Assembly (NCBI RefSeq): GCF_036503815.1
Contig: NZ_AP027764.1
Coordinates: 4,154,001 to 4,218,000 of the forward strand
Reading direction: 5' to 3'
DNA from: Escherichia coli
Lineage (GTDB): Bacteria > Pseudomonadota > Gammaproteobacteria > Enterobacterales > Enterobacteriaceae
DNA: 64,000 nt
Shown here: piece by piece, positions 56,301-64,000 of the stretch
Position numbering within the stretch: position 1 is the stretch's first letter
Layout of the letters: each line of letters begins with the position of its first letter
The notes under the pieces: model-generated
Told to the model about the DNA's origin: nothing
Databases searched by the model: none
The model's input: the letters and a program-made list of their open reading frames with translations, nothing else
Made by a program: the position numbers and the translations under genes

Positions 56301-56773
56301 TTACCCTTAATGGTGATGTCCTTTTCCGTCACCCAGCCACCGTTACGTTGTATCTGAACCAGCAGGCGGACTTCCGATGGATTCCTGTCCCCCTTTGAGG
56401 TGGTTTCCACCAGTGCCTGCACGCCGAAAGTAAAACGCAGACGGTCAATGTTTGCCGACGTGATGGTCCGGGTGATCGGCGTGTCATATTTCACTTCTGT
56501 ACCGAGCACCGTCTCGGAGCCGGAGGATTCAAATCCCTCCGGCGGTGTCTGCTCCTGCTCACCGGCCCGGAACACCACCGTGACGCCGGATATATTGGTA
56601 TTCCCCTCACTGTCCAGCACCGGCGTACTGTTCAGCAGCACGCTTTTTAATCCATCCACCGGACCTTCAACCGGCCCTTCGCTGATGGCATCGATCACAC
56701 TCAGCAGCTGCGTGGACTTCAGGTTGTCCTTCGCTTCGCGCGGGGTATGCCCCTTACTGCCGCCTTTACCCAT
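53375..56773 (-). CDS. J: Tail tip host-specificity protein J
   Basis: 1132 residues, the same length as lambda J. The first about 960 residues are the lambda-type structural part (MGKGGSKGHTPREAKDN, fibronectin-like domains in the middle). The last roughly 165 residues, from GTLNNVTINENCQ to KKSTAGISIS, do not match lambda J's LamB-binding end as I recall it, so this phage probably uses a different receptor. J starts infection by binding an outer-membrane protein. Confidence 0.96.
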   Translation of the reverse strand: MGKGGSKGHTPREAKDNLKSTQLLSVIDAISEGPVEGPVDGLKSVLLNSTPVLDSEGNTNISGVTVVFRAGEQEQTPPEGFESSGSETVLGTEVKYDTPITRTITSANIDRLRFTFGVQALVETTSKGDRNPSEVRLLVQIQRNGGWVTEKDITIKGKTTSQYLASVVVDNLPPRPFSIRMRRMTPDSTTDQLQNKTLWSSYTEIIDVKQCYPNTALVGVQVDSEQFGSQQVSRNYHLRGRILQVPSNYNPQTRQYSGIWDGTFKPAYSNNMAWCLWDMLIHPRYGMGKRLGAADVDKWALYVIGQYCDQSVPDGFGGTEPRITCNAYLTTQRKAWDVLSDFCSAMRCMPVWNGQTLTFVQDRPSDKVWTYNRSNVVMPDDGAPFRYSFSALKDRHNAVEVNWIDPDNGWETATELVEDTQAIARYGRNVTKMDAFGCTSRGQAHRAGLWLIKTELLETQTVDFSVGAEGLRHVPGDVIEICDDDYAGISTGGRVLAVNSQTRTLTLDREITLPSSGTTLISLVDGSGNPVSVEVQSVTDGVKVKVSRVPDGVAGYSVWGLKLPTLRQRLFRCVSIRENDDGTYAITAVQHVPEKEAIVDNGAHFDGDLSGTVNGVTPPAVQHLTAEVTADSGEYQVLARWDTPKVVKGVSFLLRLTVAADDGSERLVSTARTTETTYRFTQLALGNYRLTVRAVNAWGQQGDPASVSFRIAAPAAPSRIELTPGYFQITATPHLAVYDPTVQFEFWFSETRITDIRQVETTARYLGTGLYWIAASINIKPGHDYYFYIRSVNTVGKSAFVESVGRASDDAEGYLDFFKGKITESHLGKELLEKVDLTEDNASRLDEFSKEWKDANDKWNAMWAVKIEQTKDGKHYVAGIGLSMEDTEEGKLSQFLVAANRIAFIDPANGNETPMFVAQGNQIFMNDVFLKRLTAPTITSGGNPPAFSLTPDGKLTAKNADISGSVNANSGTLNNVTINENCQIKGKLSANQIEGDIVKTVSKSFPRTNSYASGTITVRISDDQKFDRQVMIPPVLFRGGKHENFNSNNQQSYWYSTCRLRVTRNGQEIFNQSTTDAQGVFSSVIDMPAGQGTLTLTFTVSSSGANNWTPTTSISDLLVVVMKKSTAGISIS

Positions 56774-56793
56774 TCGTCATGCTCCATAAACGA

Positions 56794-56815
56794 TAAAACC
56801 GCCCGGAGGCGGTTT
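56794..56815 (-). terminator. Hairpin between I and J
   Basis: On the minus strand AAACCGCC...GGCGGTTT with a short T-run, as in lambda. Read through under Q antitermination. Confidence 0.65.
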
Positions 56816-56833
56816 CACATAAAACATTTTGCA

Positions 56834-57505
56834 TCAGCGACCAATCACCACAACCTGACCACCATCCCCTTCGTCTGCCGTGCTGATCTCCTGAGAAACC
56901 ACGCGTGACCCCACGCGCATTTCACCGTACAGAACCGGCAGAACATTGCCCTGGGCAACCATGTTATCCAGTGAGGAGAAATAGGTGTTTTGTTTGCCGT
57001 TATCCGTTGTCTGTGTACGGGGAGTTCTGGCTTTCGGTGCCAGCATTTGCGCCACACCACCGAGCACCATACTGGCACCGAGAGAAAACAGGATGCCGGT
57101 CATACCACCGGCCCCAATGGCTGCCCCCCATGCTGCAAGGGTGGCTCCCGCGGTAAAGAATGATCCGGCAATGGCGGCAGCCCCCAGGACAATCTGGAAT
57201 ACGCCACCTGACTTGGCCCCGGCGACTCTGGGAACAATATGAATCACAGCGCCATCAGGCAGAGTATCATGTAACTGCGCCGTTAACCCGGACGTGCTGA
57301 CGTCCCGCCCGGCAATCCGTACCTGATACCAGCCGTCGCTCAGTTTCTGACGAAACGCCGGGAGCTGTGTGGCCAGTGCGCGGATGGCTTCAGCCCCCGT
57401 TTTCACACGAAGGTCGATGCGGCGGCCAAATCGTTGCAAATCCCCGTAAAGGCAGATGCGCGCCATGCCCGGTGACGCCAGAGGGAGTGTGTGCGTCGCT
57501 GCCAT
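56834..57505 (-). CDS. I: Tail assembly protein I
   Basis: 223 residues, lambda I length. N-terminal ubiquitin-like beta-grasp part (LYGDLQRFGRRIDLRVKTGA) and a Gly/Ala-rich hydrophobic central segment (about 105-155). Needed for tail tip assembly; exact role uncertain. Its start lies inside the end of K (103-bp overlap), as in lambda. Confidence 0.94.
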   Translation of the reverse strand: MAATHTLPLASPGMARICLYGDLQRFGRRIDLRVKTGAEAIRALATQLPAFRQKLSDGWYQVRIAGRDVSTSGLTAQLHDTLPDGAVIHIVPRVAGAKSGGVFQIVLGAAAIAGSFFTAGATLAAWGAAIGAGGMTGILFSLGASMVLGGVAQMLAPKARTPRTQTTDNGKQNTYFSSLDNMVAQGNVLPVLYGEMRVGSRVVSQEISTADEGDGGQVVVIGR

Positions 57506-58146
57506 TTGTCGGTATACCTCTCTCGTTTGCTCAGTTGTTCAGGAATATGGTGCAGCAGCTCGCCATCACCACAGTAAATGGCGGCATGATTCGGCACCGA
57601 TGAACCAAAACAGCACAGCAGCACATCGCCCGGTTGTGCTGATGACAACGGCACCTGATACAACCCTGTAGCCTCCAGATTATCCAGATAGAGATTCTGA
57701 CCGTGACGCCACCAGTCATCCTCGCGATGAAAATCCGGCATCTCAATCCCCGCCAGATGATAAGCATCCCGGAACAGCGTGTAACAGTCCGTCACCCCGT
57801 GCTCAAAGCGCCGCCCGGTGAGATGCGGCACACAGCGGAACTTATGAATCGTCCCCCGGCAGACCAGCCACCACGGCAAATCACTCTGCACCTGCAGCCG
57901 CCGGTCAGCCTCACTCAGCCAGGGCAGACCACCGGGGTGGCTGTGGACCAGCGCCACAATCTCACCCTGCATTTCTGCCTGCAGCCAGTCTTCCGGCGAC
58001 ATACGGAAATACGCCTCCGGCTCACCGGAGATATTCACGCAGGGGAAATATCTTTCCCCCTCCGGCGTGCTTACCACGAAGCCGCACGACTCCGCTGGCG
58101 CACATCGCCGGGCGTGCGCCAGAATTGCTGATTCTGTCTGTGTCAT
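57403..58146 (-). CDS. K: Tail tip assembly protein K (JAMM + NlpC/P60)
   Basis: 247 residues from the ATG at 58146; the old lambda annotation starts 48 codons later but that would cut the JAMM domain. N-terminal Mov34/JAMM metallopeptidase motif VHSHPGGLPWLSEAD near 67-81; C-terminal NlpC/P60 domain with Cys in VTDCYTLFRD near 118-127 and His in PNHAAIYCGDG near 185-195. Both domains can cut peptidoglycan or process tail proteins. Five bases after the L stop. Confidence 0.93.
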   Translation of the reverse strand: MTQTESAILAHARRCAPAESCGFVVSTPEGERYFPCVNISGEPEAYFRMSPEDWLQAEMQGEIVALVHSHPGGLPWLSEADRRLQVQSDLPWWLVCRGTIHKFRCVPHLTGRRFEHGVTDCYTLFRDAYHLAGIEMPDFHREDDWWRHGQNLYLDNLEATGLYQVPLSSAQPGDVLLCCFGSSVPNHAAIYCGDGELLHHIPEQLSKRERYTDKWQRRTHSLWRHRAWRASAFTGICNDLAAASTFV

Positions 58147-58151
58147 GGGAT

Positions 58152-58850
58152 TTACTGCGAAAGTTTGTTAATGGAAAGGAAGCCGCCAAAGTTGCCGACG
58201 TTATTGCGGAACTTACAACCGCTCAGGTATTTGCTGCATTTATCCTTCGTGATATCGGACGTTGGCTGGTCATATTCATCCGCGACCGCCGGACCGTGAT
58301 AACCGCACTCATCGCCGCGATAGGTCCAGGTGCAGGTGTTGGCCAGCATGATACGTCCCGGAAAAACAGCGCCGTCCGTTTCCGTCGGCGTGGACAGTAC
58401 AAAAGAGGCACTCACCGCGCTCAGTTCGCTGCACTGCTCAATGCGCCAGCGGCTGATCACCTCCTGCTCCGGATCGGCGTCACTGTTTCCGTTGACGAAG
58501 TTCACCGCATCCAGAAAACGGGCGTAAACCTTACGCCGGACCACCGTTCCGCCGACCAGACTCTGCAGATCTTCCGCCATCCCGGTGACCATACCGTACA
58601 GGTTAGAAACCGTCAGCGTGGGGCGCGTACTGGTGCCTTTGCCATTCAGTTCAAAACCACTCCCCTGAATGGGATACGGCTGATACTGTCGCCCCTGCCA
58701 GGTGACCGGCTCACCTTTTTCGTTCTGCTCATTACAGAAAAAATAACGTTCTCCACCGACCTCTGTCAGATCGATTTCCCAGAGCACCACGCTGGCCGAC
58801 TGCTCCGCACGGGTGCATTCATTCAGTGTTTCCTGCCGGATATCCTGCAT
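58152..58850 (-). CDS. L: Minor tail protein L
   Basis: 232 residues, lambda L length. Conserved Cys residues in the C-terminal half (CTWTYRGDECGYHGP and CSKYLSGCKFRNN) bind an iron-sulfur cluster in lambda L. Part of the tail tip baseplate. One-base overlap with M. Confidence 0.95.
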   Translation of the reverse strand: MQDIRQETLNECTRAEQSASVVLWEIDLTEVGGERYFFCNEQNEKGEPVTWQGRQYQPYPIQGSGFELNGKGTSTRPTLTVSNLYGMVTGMAEDLQSLVGGTVVRRKVYARFLDAVNFVNGNSDADPEQEVISRWRIEQCSELSAVSASFVLSTPTETDGAVFPGRIMLANTCTWTYRGDECGYHGPAVADEYDQPTSDITKDKCSKYLSGCKFRNNVGNFGGFLSINKLSQ

Positions 58851-59179
58851 CAGTTCACCACCTGTTCAAACTCTGCGCTGAACTCAACACGCAGCATACT
58901 GACCCGCGACGACCATTTTGCGCAGGTCACCTTTATCTGCCGCCACTCATAAGGCGGCGTCCACAGAAAGGATTTCCAGCCCCCGTGCTCAGCCAGAAAC
59001 GACTCAAGCGCCGTGGCCTCCCAACGGGGAACAGAAAGCGTCACGCTGTACGTTTTCAGGTTGGCATTCAGCCCGGCAGGCGCTCGCTGGGAATAGCCAT
59101 CACCAAAGCGCACCTTTCTTACAGAAGGGGCCGAAGCCACATCCATACCGGGTTTCACTTTCCAGCGGAAGGTTTTCAT
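58850..59179 (-). CDS. M: Minor tail protein M
   Basis: 109 residues, lambda M length, beginning MKTFRWKVKPGMDVAS. Tail tip component that joins the tape measure and baseplate. Four-base overlap with H upstream (ATGA-type) suggests coupling. Confidence 0.95.
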   Translation of the reverse strand: MKTFRWKVKPGMDVASAPSVRKVRFGDGYSQRAPAGLNANLKTYSVTLSVPRWEATALESFLAEHGGWKSFLWTPPYEWRQIKVTCAKWSSRVSMLRVEFSAEFEQVVN

Positions 59180-61737
59180 CGTCCACCTCCGGAGAACAGG
59201 CCACCATCACGCATCTGTGTCTGAATTTCATCACGGGCACCCTTGCGGGCCATGTCATACACCGCCTTCAGAGCAGCCGGACCTATCTGCCCGTTCGTGC
59301 CGTCGTTGTTAATCACCACATGGTTATTCTGCTCAAACGTCCCGGACGCCTGCGACCGGCTGTCCGCCATGCTGCCCGGTGTACCGACATAACCGCCGGT
59401 GGCATAGCCGCGCATCAGCCGGTAAAGATTTCCCACGCCAATCCGGCTGGTTGCCTCCTTCGTGAAGACAAACTCACCACGGTGAACAATCCCCGCTGGC
59501 TCATATTTGCCGCCGGTTCCCGTAAATCCCCCGGTCGCAAAATGGAATTTCGCCGCAGCTGCCTGAATGGATGTACCGCCTGACGCGGATGCGCCGCCAC
59601 CAACAGCCCCGCCAATGGCGCTGCCGATACTCCCGACAATCCCCACCATTGCCTGCTTAAGCAGAATTTCTGTCATCATGGACAGCACGGAACGGGTGAA
59701 GCTGCGCCAGTTCTGCTCACTGCCGGTCAGCATCGCCGCCATATTCTGTGCAATACCATCAAAGGTCTGCGTGGCTGCACTTTTAACCTGCAACATACTG
59801 TCCGTGACGCTCTCTTCCCACTCACTCCAGCCTGACCTGAGGCCTGCCATCCAGCTCCCGCGAAGCTGGTCTTCAGCCGCCCAGGTCTTTTTCTGCTCTG
59901 ACATGACGTTATTCAGCGCCAGCGGATTATCGCCATACTGTTCCTTCAGACGCTGTTCTGTGGCTTCCCGCGCTGCCTGCCGGTCAGTCAGCCCCCGGTT
60001 TTTCGCATCAATGGCGGCCCGTTTTGCCCGTTGCTGCTGTGCGAATTTATCCGCCTGCTGCGCCAGCGCGTTCAGGCGCTCCTGATACGTAACCTTGTCG
60101 CCAAGTGCAGCCAGCTGGCGTTTGTACTCCAGCGTCTCATCTTTATGCGCCAGCAGGGATTTCTCCTGTGCGGACAGCTGGCGACGTTGTGCCGCCTCCT
60201 CCAGTACCGCGAACTGACTTTCTGCCTTCCACAAATCCCGGCGCTGCTGGCTGATTTTCTCATTCGCTCCGGCATGCTTCTCCAGCGTCCGGAGTTCTGC
60301 CTGAAGCGTCAGCAGGGCAGCATGAGCACTGTCTTCCTGACGATCGCCCGCAGACACCTTCACGCCGGACTGTTTCGGCTTTTTCAGCGTCGCTTCATAA
60401 TCCTTTTTCGCCGCCGCCATCAGCGTGTTGTAATCCGCCTGCAGGATTTTCCCGTCTTTCAGTGCCTTGTTCAGTTCTTCCTGACGGGCGGTATATTTCT
60501 CCAGCGGCATCTGCAGCCGTTCGTAAGCCTTCTGCGCCTCTTCGGTATATTTCAGCCGTGACGCTTCGGTATCGCTCTGCTGCTGCGCATTTTTGTCCTG
60601 TTGAGTCTGCTGTTCAGCCTTCTTTCGGGCGGCTTCAAGCGCAAGACGGGCCTTTTCACGATCATCCCAGTAACGCGCCCGCGCTTCATCGTTAACAAAA
60701 TAATCATCCTTGCGCAGATTCCAGATGTCGTCTGCTTTCTTAAACGCAGCCTCTGCCTTAATCAGCATCTCCTGCGCGGTATCAGGACGACCAATATCCA
60801 GCACCGCATCCCACATGGATTTGAAGGCCCGCGCTGTCCTGTCTGCCCAGGTCTCCAGCGTGCCCATGTTCTCTTTCAGGCGGCGGGTCTGGTCATCAAA
60901 CCCTTTCGTTGCGGCCTCGTTCGCCGCCTGCAATGCCCCGGCTTCATCGCCGGAACGCTGCAACTGAGCAACATACGCAATCTGCTCCGCCGTCACGTTA
61001 TGGAACTGGCGTGCCATCGCCGTCAGCCCCGACGTCGGGTCTGTGGTCAGCTTCCCGAAGGCTTCAGCGACCTTGTCCACCTCCACGCCGGATGCAGAGG
61101 AGAAACGCGCCACACTCTGGCTGATGGACGCAATCTGAGCCTCACCGCTTACCCCCGCCTTAACCAGTGCGCTGAGTGACTCGCTGGTCTGGTTAAACGT
61201 CAGCCCTGCCGCCTGCCCGGCTCTGGACAGGACCAGCATACGATCTGCCGTCAGTCCCGCCTGATTGCCGGAAAGGACCAGCGTTTTGTTGAAATCGGAC
61301 AGGGTTGAGTTGCCCTGATACCAGGCATACGCCAGCGCACCGGTCGCCACCGCCAGCGAGGTGGCCCCCACCATCGGCAGGGTGATCGCACCGGCAAGCC
61401 CCCTGAACATGGGGATCATCCCGCCGAAGGAGTCCTTAACCTGACCACCCTGTTGCAGCAGGATCAGCCACGGACTTTGCCCGCCTGCAAGCTGCGTGGC
61501 CACGTCGGTGAACTGTGCAGGCAGCATACGCATAGCGGCTTTATACTGCCCGACGGAAATCCCCGCTTTCTGTGCAGCCAGCGCCTGTCGGCTCAGCGAC
61601 TGTTCAACGACTGCCGCTGTTTTTTTCGCATCACTTTCCGTACCGGAAAAATGACGCCTGACTCTGGCCATCTGCTCGTCAAATCTGGCCGCATCCAGAC
61701 TTAAATCAACGACCAGATCGCCTACCGGTTCAGCCAT
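59176..61737 (-). CDS. H: Tape measure protein H
   Basis: 853 residues, exactly the lambda H length. Long Gln/Ala/Lys-rich coiled coils (about 330-640) set tail length; a hydrophobic segment (about 100-150) can enter the host membrane; the Gly-rich C-terminus is trimmed to H* in lambda. The start overlaps the T frame by eight bases. Confidence 0.96.
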   Translation of the reverse strand: MAEPVGDLVVDLSLDAARFDEQMARVRRHFSGTESDAKKTAAVVEQSLSRQALAAQKAGISVGQYKAAMRMLPAQFTDVATQLAGGQSPWLILLQQGGQVKDSFGGMIPMFRGLAGAITLPMVGATSLAVATGALAYAWYQGNSTLSDFNKTLVLSGNQAGLTADRMLVLSRAGQAAGLTFNQTSESLSALVKAGVSGEAQIASISQSVARFSSASGVEVDKVAEAFGKLTTDPTSGLTAMARQFHNVTAEQIAYVAQLQRSGDEAGALQAANEAATKGFDDQTRRLKENMGTLETWADRTARAFKSMWDAVLDIGRPDTAQEMLIKAEAAFKKADDIWNLRKDDYFVNDEARARYWDDREKARLALEAARKKAEQQTQQDKNAQQQSDTEASRLKYTEEAQKAYERLQMPLEKYTARQEELNKALKDGKILQADYNTLMAAAKKDYEATLKKPKQSGVKVSAGDRQEDSAHAALLTLQAELRTLEKHAGANEKISQQRRDLWKAESQFAVLEEAAQRRQLSAQEKSLLAHKDETLEYKRQLAALGDKVTYQERLNALAQQADKFAQQQRAKRAAIDAKNRGLTDRQAAREATEQRLKEQYGDNPLALNNVMSEQKKTWAAEDQLRGSWMAGLRSGWSEWEESVTDSMLQVKSAATQTFDGIAQNMAAMLTGSEQNWRSFTRSVLSMMTEILLKQAMVGIVGSIGSAIGGAVGGGASASGGTSIQAAAAKFHFATGGFTGTGGKYEPAGIVHRGEFVFTKEATSRIGVGNLYRLMRGYATGGYVGTPGSMADSRSQASGTFEQNNHVVINNDGTNGQIGPAALKAVYDMARKGARDEIQTQMRDGGLFSGGGR

Positions 61738-62164
61738 ACCGGACTCCTCCTGCGATCCCTTCTGATACTGTCATCAGCATTACGTCATCCTCCGTCATGT
61801 CCGCCACATCCGGGGAAGCGGGGATAACTTCATTCCCGTCCGGGCCAAAGCGGACGCCTCCGGCAAGCCCTGCCGCTTTCTGCATCAGCACATCATCTTC
61901 AGGCTCTTCGTCAGCCTCACGCCGGTTCAGCAGACTGAAATCCAGCGGATGCATATCCGGATCGCTGAAAAACAGGCTGAGCACGGTGTACGTCAGCCCG
62001 GAAAAGTGCATATCCAGCAGAACATCATGAAAATAATGGGTACTGTAAAAGCGGTGCCAGTCGGCATACTCCGTGGATGACATCCCGGCAAGCATGGCAC
62101 GCCAGTCGGGTCGCCCCATCTCACGCGCCAGTTTCAGGGCAAAACTCAGCTCACCGTCGAACAC
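61730..62164 (-). CDS. T: Tail assembly T part of the GT frameshift product
   Basis: 144 codons with no good start of their own; translated as the C-terminal part of gpGT after a -1 frameshift. The frame opens GTG-TTC-GAC (VFDGELSFAL) right at the slippery site. The T part binds the tail tube protein and the tape measure during assembly. Confidence 0.9.
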   Translation of the reverse strand: MFDGELSFALKLAREMGRPDWRAMLAGMSSTEYADWHRFYSTHYFHDVLLDMHFSGLTYTVLSLFFSDPDMHPLDFSLLNRREADEEPEDDVLMQKAAGLAGGVRFGPDGNEVIPASPDVADMTEDDVMLMTVSEGIAGGVRYG

Positions 62165-62568
62165 TTTCCCGCAGAAACAGGCTCTGCGGGCCCGGCGTCC
62201 TCTGTCTGTTCAGGGGCATTATTCACCACAAACTCATACATACCAGACAGCCGGTACACCACGTTTTCAGCATGAGAAATTGCCTCCGTGGGCCAGGTGG
62301 TAAGCACTTCCTGCTCAATCTGTTTAACGGCTTCATTCATGGACGGCATCTGCGTCTTCTGCGGATGGTTATGCCACAGGGACATCGCCACCAGAAACGC
62401 GCCGGTTCTGATGGCGTCTTCCACAGTAAACTTCCGGTTGCTGTCTGACTCCGCCTGTTCTGCCTGCCGTTTCATCAGGGCGAGATGCTCAATGCGCTGC
62501 AGGGCTGACAGTTCAGAAAGCGTGACGGTCACACCGTTATGTTCAAATGATTCGGTTTTCAGGAACAT
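62146..62568 (-). CDS. G: Tail assembly protein G
   Basis: 140 residues, lambda G length, beginning MFLKTESFEHNGVTVTL. Coats the tape measure with GT before the tube polymerises. Ends SAGKCSTVS in zero frame; a few percent of ribosomes shift at GGGAAAG to give GT. Confidence 0.95.
   Translation of the reverse strand: MFLKTESFEHNGVTVTLSELSALQRIEHLALMKRQAEQAESDSNRKFTVEDAIRTGAFLVAMSLWHNHPQKTQMPSMNEAVKQIEQEVLTTWPTEAISHAENVVYRLSGMYEFVVNNAPEQTEDAGPAEPVSAGKCSTVS
62164..62170 (-). promoter_or_regulatory. -1 ribosomal frameshift site GGGAAAG of G/GT
   Basis: The heptamer GGGAAAG on the minus strand, identical to lambda's slippery sequence, lies where the G and T frames overlap. Confidence 0.9.
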
Positions 62569-62583
62569 CTCTGACTCCCCGGA

Positions 62584-63324
62584 TTAACTGGCGGTGACGG
62601 TGATTTCTGCAACCGCAGCAAGTTCACCATTACCGGATACGACCGGAATGTTGACCTTGCCTGCAGCAACACCTTTCACGGTGATGGTCATACCACTGAC
62701 CGACACGGTGGCTTTTGTTTTATCCGCAGACACCGCACGGAAGCTCTTGTCGGTTGCGCCTTCCGGCTGGAATGCCACGGTCAGCGTGGTGCTCTGCCCT
62801 TTCACCACCGAGGTGCTGGCAGGCGTCACAGTCATGCCGGTTGCCGCTGTTACCGTGCTGCGATCTTCTGCCATCGACGGACGTCCCACGTTGGTGACTT
62901 TCACCGTGCGGGTGATCACTTCCTTCGCCGTCACCGCCTTACCGATACTGCTGACCCAGCCGCGGAACACATCGACCGTGCCATTCGGGAAGCGGATTTT
63001 ATAGGCTCGGGTATCCCCTTCATTAAACCACGCCAGCAGCGCCTGCTGCCCCTGCTCTCCGGGCATCCACGCCAGCGTGAAGCTGGTATCTCCGGCAGAT
63101 TTCTGCCCCTGCCCGGTCGCAGTCCAGTCCGCATCTTCATCATCGAGATAGCTGTCGTCATAGGACTCAGCGGTCAGTTCGCCGGGCGTCAGGTCTTTAA
63201 CTTTAGCCAGACGCGACCAGTCAACGTCTGAAAGCGGGTTCGCATAAGGGTCACCGTTCCCCTTATAAACCCACAGTGTGGTCCCGGCCCCTTTCACCGG
63301 CATTACTGGATTTGGTACAGGCAT
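62584..63324 (-). CDS. V: Major tail tube protein V
   Basis: 246 residues from the ATG giving MPVPNPVMPVKGAGT; an in-frame earlier Met is rejected because lambda V starts here. N-terminal tube domain and a C-terminal Ig-like (Big_2) domain from about 155 (VTPASTSVVKGQSTTLTV). Forms the hexameric tail tube rings; the Ig domain decorates the outside. Confidence 0.97.
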   Translation of the reverse strand: MPVPNPVMPVKGAGTTLWVYKGNGDPYANPLSDVDWSRLAKVKDLTPGELTAESYDDSYLDDEDADWTATGQGQKSAGDTSFTLAWMPGEQGQQALLAWFNEGDTRAYKIRFPNGTVDVFRGWVSSIGKAVTAKEVITRTVKVTNVGRPSMAEDRSTVTAATGMTVTPASTSVVKGQSTTLTVAFQPEGATDKSFRAVSADKTKATVSVSGMTITVKGVAAGKVNIPVVSGNGELAAVAEITVTAS

Positions 63325-63331
63325 ATCGTCC

Positions 63332-63727
63332 TCACATTTCATAGGTAATGACATAAGTCAGATCGGCTGAACTCCACAGACCCGCATCATCGTCGCGCCG
63401 GTAGTCATAGCCACTGGCCACCATACTGGTGATCAAATCTGACAGTGCCGGGACATCGCTCATCACCGGATAAATCCGGGACTCCATCCACGAATCCAGC
63501 TCTGAATCCGGCACCTGAGCAGGCAGGAAAACTTCAATATGCAGCTCCGCCTGCCAGGTATCACTGTCCAGCTCTTCGCCCGTGTATTCAGCGCCGGTGA
63601 GATAAACGGCAATTGCCGGAAAATCCGCCTCATCAAAAACAGCGGGGCGACCATCAAAAAGCGTCGCCCCGGTGTCATGCTTCTCCAGTGCATCCAGTAC
63701 GGCTGCACGGAGTTCAGTATGTTTCAT
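63332..63727 (-). CDS. U: Tail terminator protein U
   Basis: 131 residues, lambda U length. Caps the finished tail tube and joins to the head. Four-base overlap with Z. Confidence 0.96.
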   Translation of the reverse strand: MKHTELRAAVLDALEKHDTGATLFDGRPAVFDEADFPAIAVYLTGAEYTGEELDSDTWQAELHIEVFLPAQVPDSELDSWMESRIYPVMSDVPALSDLITSMVASGYDYRRDDDAGLWSSADLTYVITYEM

Positions 63728-64000
63728 CGCTTTATTACCATTCTCAGTTGATGCTGCAGCGCATAGCCCAGCTCTTTCGGAAGGCGTTCACGCCGTATCC
63801 GTTCAATATTCTGTTTAAACGCCGTGGTCAGCGGCACCGCCATCGGGATTTTCACCACATCAATGGGGTAACGGTTTTTCCCGGCCACACGCTGCATGAC
63901 ATGCCACCGGCCATTTTTCAGTTGCTGAATAAACGCGCCGGGAATACGACGGTTTCCCACCACAAGCACGCTGCCGCCACCTTTCAGGGCTGAACGCTGC
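63724..64000 (-). CDS. Z: Minor tail protein Z, 3' part only
   Basis: The last about 91 residues of a protein of about 192, starting at the window edge in QRSALKGGGSVLVVGNRRIP and ending QHQLRMVIKR, matching lambda Z. Needed for the tail to bind heads and deliver DNA. Confidence 0.95.
   Translation of the reverse strand, partial: QRSALKGGGSVLVVGNRRIPGAFIQQLKNGRWHVMQRVAGKNRYPIDVVKIPMAVPLTTAFKQNIERIRRERLPKELGYALQHQLRMVIKR

Larger units (their letters stand above)
46211..64000. mobile_element. Lambda-like prophage, right-hand part, in prfC
   Basis: From the prfC junction inward: DinI-like gene, accessory cassette, tfa, macro-domain gene, stf, lom, J, I, K, L, M, H, G/GT, V, U and partial Z, the lambda tail order read from its end. 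The orientation puts the tail-fibre end at the prfC junction, as in other lambdoid prophages. The far side of the window cuts in gene Z; head, lysis, Q, immunity and integrase genes are not visible. Confidence 0.95.

Noticed and set aside
46211..64000. Calling the prophage a Shiga-toxin phage because prfC is a known site for such phages
   Set aside because: No stx, Q, lysis or integrase gene is in the window; the site alone is not evidence.

Overview
This is chromosomal DNA of Escherichia coli (or Shigella, which is the same species genomically). Gene content, order, protein lengths and known regulatory sites match the K-12 segment around the origin of the genetic map, read in the reverse direction: dnaJ-dnaK-yaaI-yaaW-satP-mog-talB-yaaJ-yaaA-yaaX-thrCBAL-yjtD-yjjY-arcA-creDCBA-rob-gpmB-yjjX-trpR-slt-ettA-nadR-radA-serB-ytjB-lplA-deoDBAC-yjjI-yjjW-yjjV-yjjU-ytjA-osmY-prfC. 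Identities rest on recall of those families and on motifs visible in the translations; no database search was run.

Layout. 1-15.6 kb: heat-shock chaperones with sigma-32 promoters, acetate/succinate uptake, Mog, transaldolase, an amino-acid carrier, YaaA and the threonine operon with its attenuator. 15.6-25.6 kb: ArcA, the CreABCD locus, Rob, GpmB, YjjX, TrpR with its operator, and Slt. 25.8-33.7 kb: EttA, NadR, RadA, SerB, YtjB and LplA. 34.1-43.6 kb: the deo nucleoside-catabolic operon with two DeoR operators 600 bp apart, the YjjI/YjjW glycyl-radical pair, YjjV, YjjU and several REP/BIME arrays. 43.7-46.3 kb: OsmY and release factor 3.

Differences from the K-12 arrangement: a toxin-antitoxin pair (RelE/HigB-like toxin, NadS-like antitoxin) with paired GTAC-N3-GTAC operator candidates between ettA and nadR; a frameshifted yaaW; a small AT-rich helix-turn-helix gene between lplA and deoD where K-12 carries yjjJ; and a variant His-rich tail on YaaX.

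From about 46.2 kb to the window end is the right-hand part of a lambda-like prophage integrated in the 5' end of prfC. The integration rebuilds the first codons of prfC from phage DNA, so release factor 3 is read from a hybrid gene with a phage-derived upstream region. Inward from the junction lie a DinI-like gene behind two LexA boxes, a cassette of unrecognised or accessory genes flanked by direct repeats, then the minus-strand tail module: Z (partial), U, V, G/GT, H, M, L, K, I, J, lom, stf, a macro-domain gene and tfa. Most tail proteins have lambda's lengths, but the J tip differs from lambda J, and a macro-domain protein with a Cys-rich and HxH tail sits between stf and tfa. Integrase, immunity, lysis and any toxin genes lie outside the window, so whether this is a Shiga-toxin phage cannot be told.

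The most interesting material is the prfC hybrid junction, the macro-domain tail gene, the accessory cassette at 46.8-48.9 kb and the toxin-antitoxin insertion.
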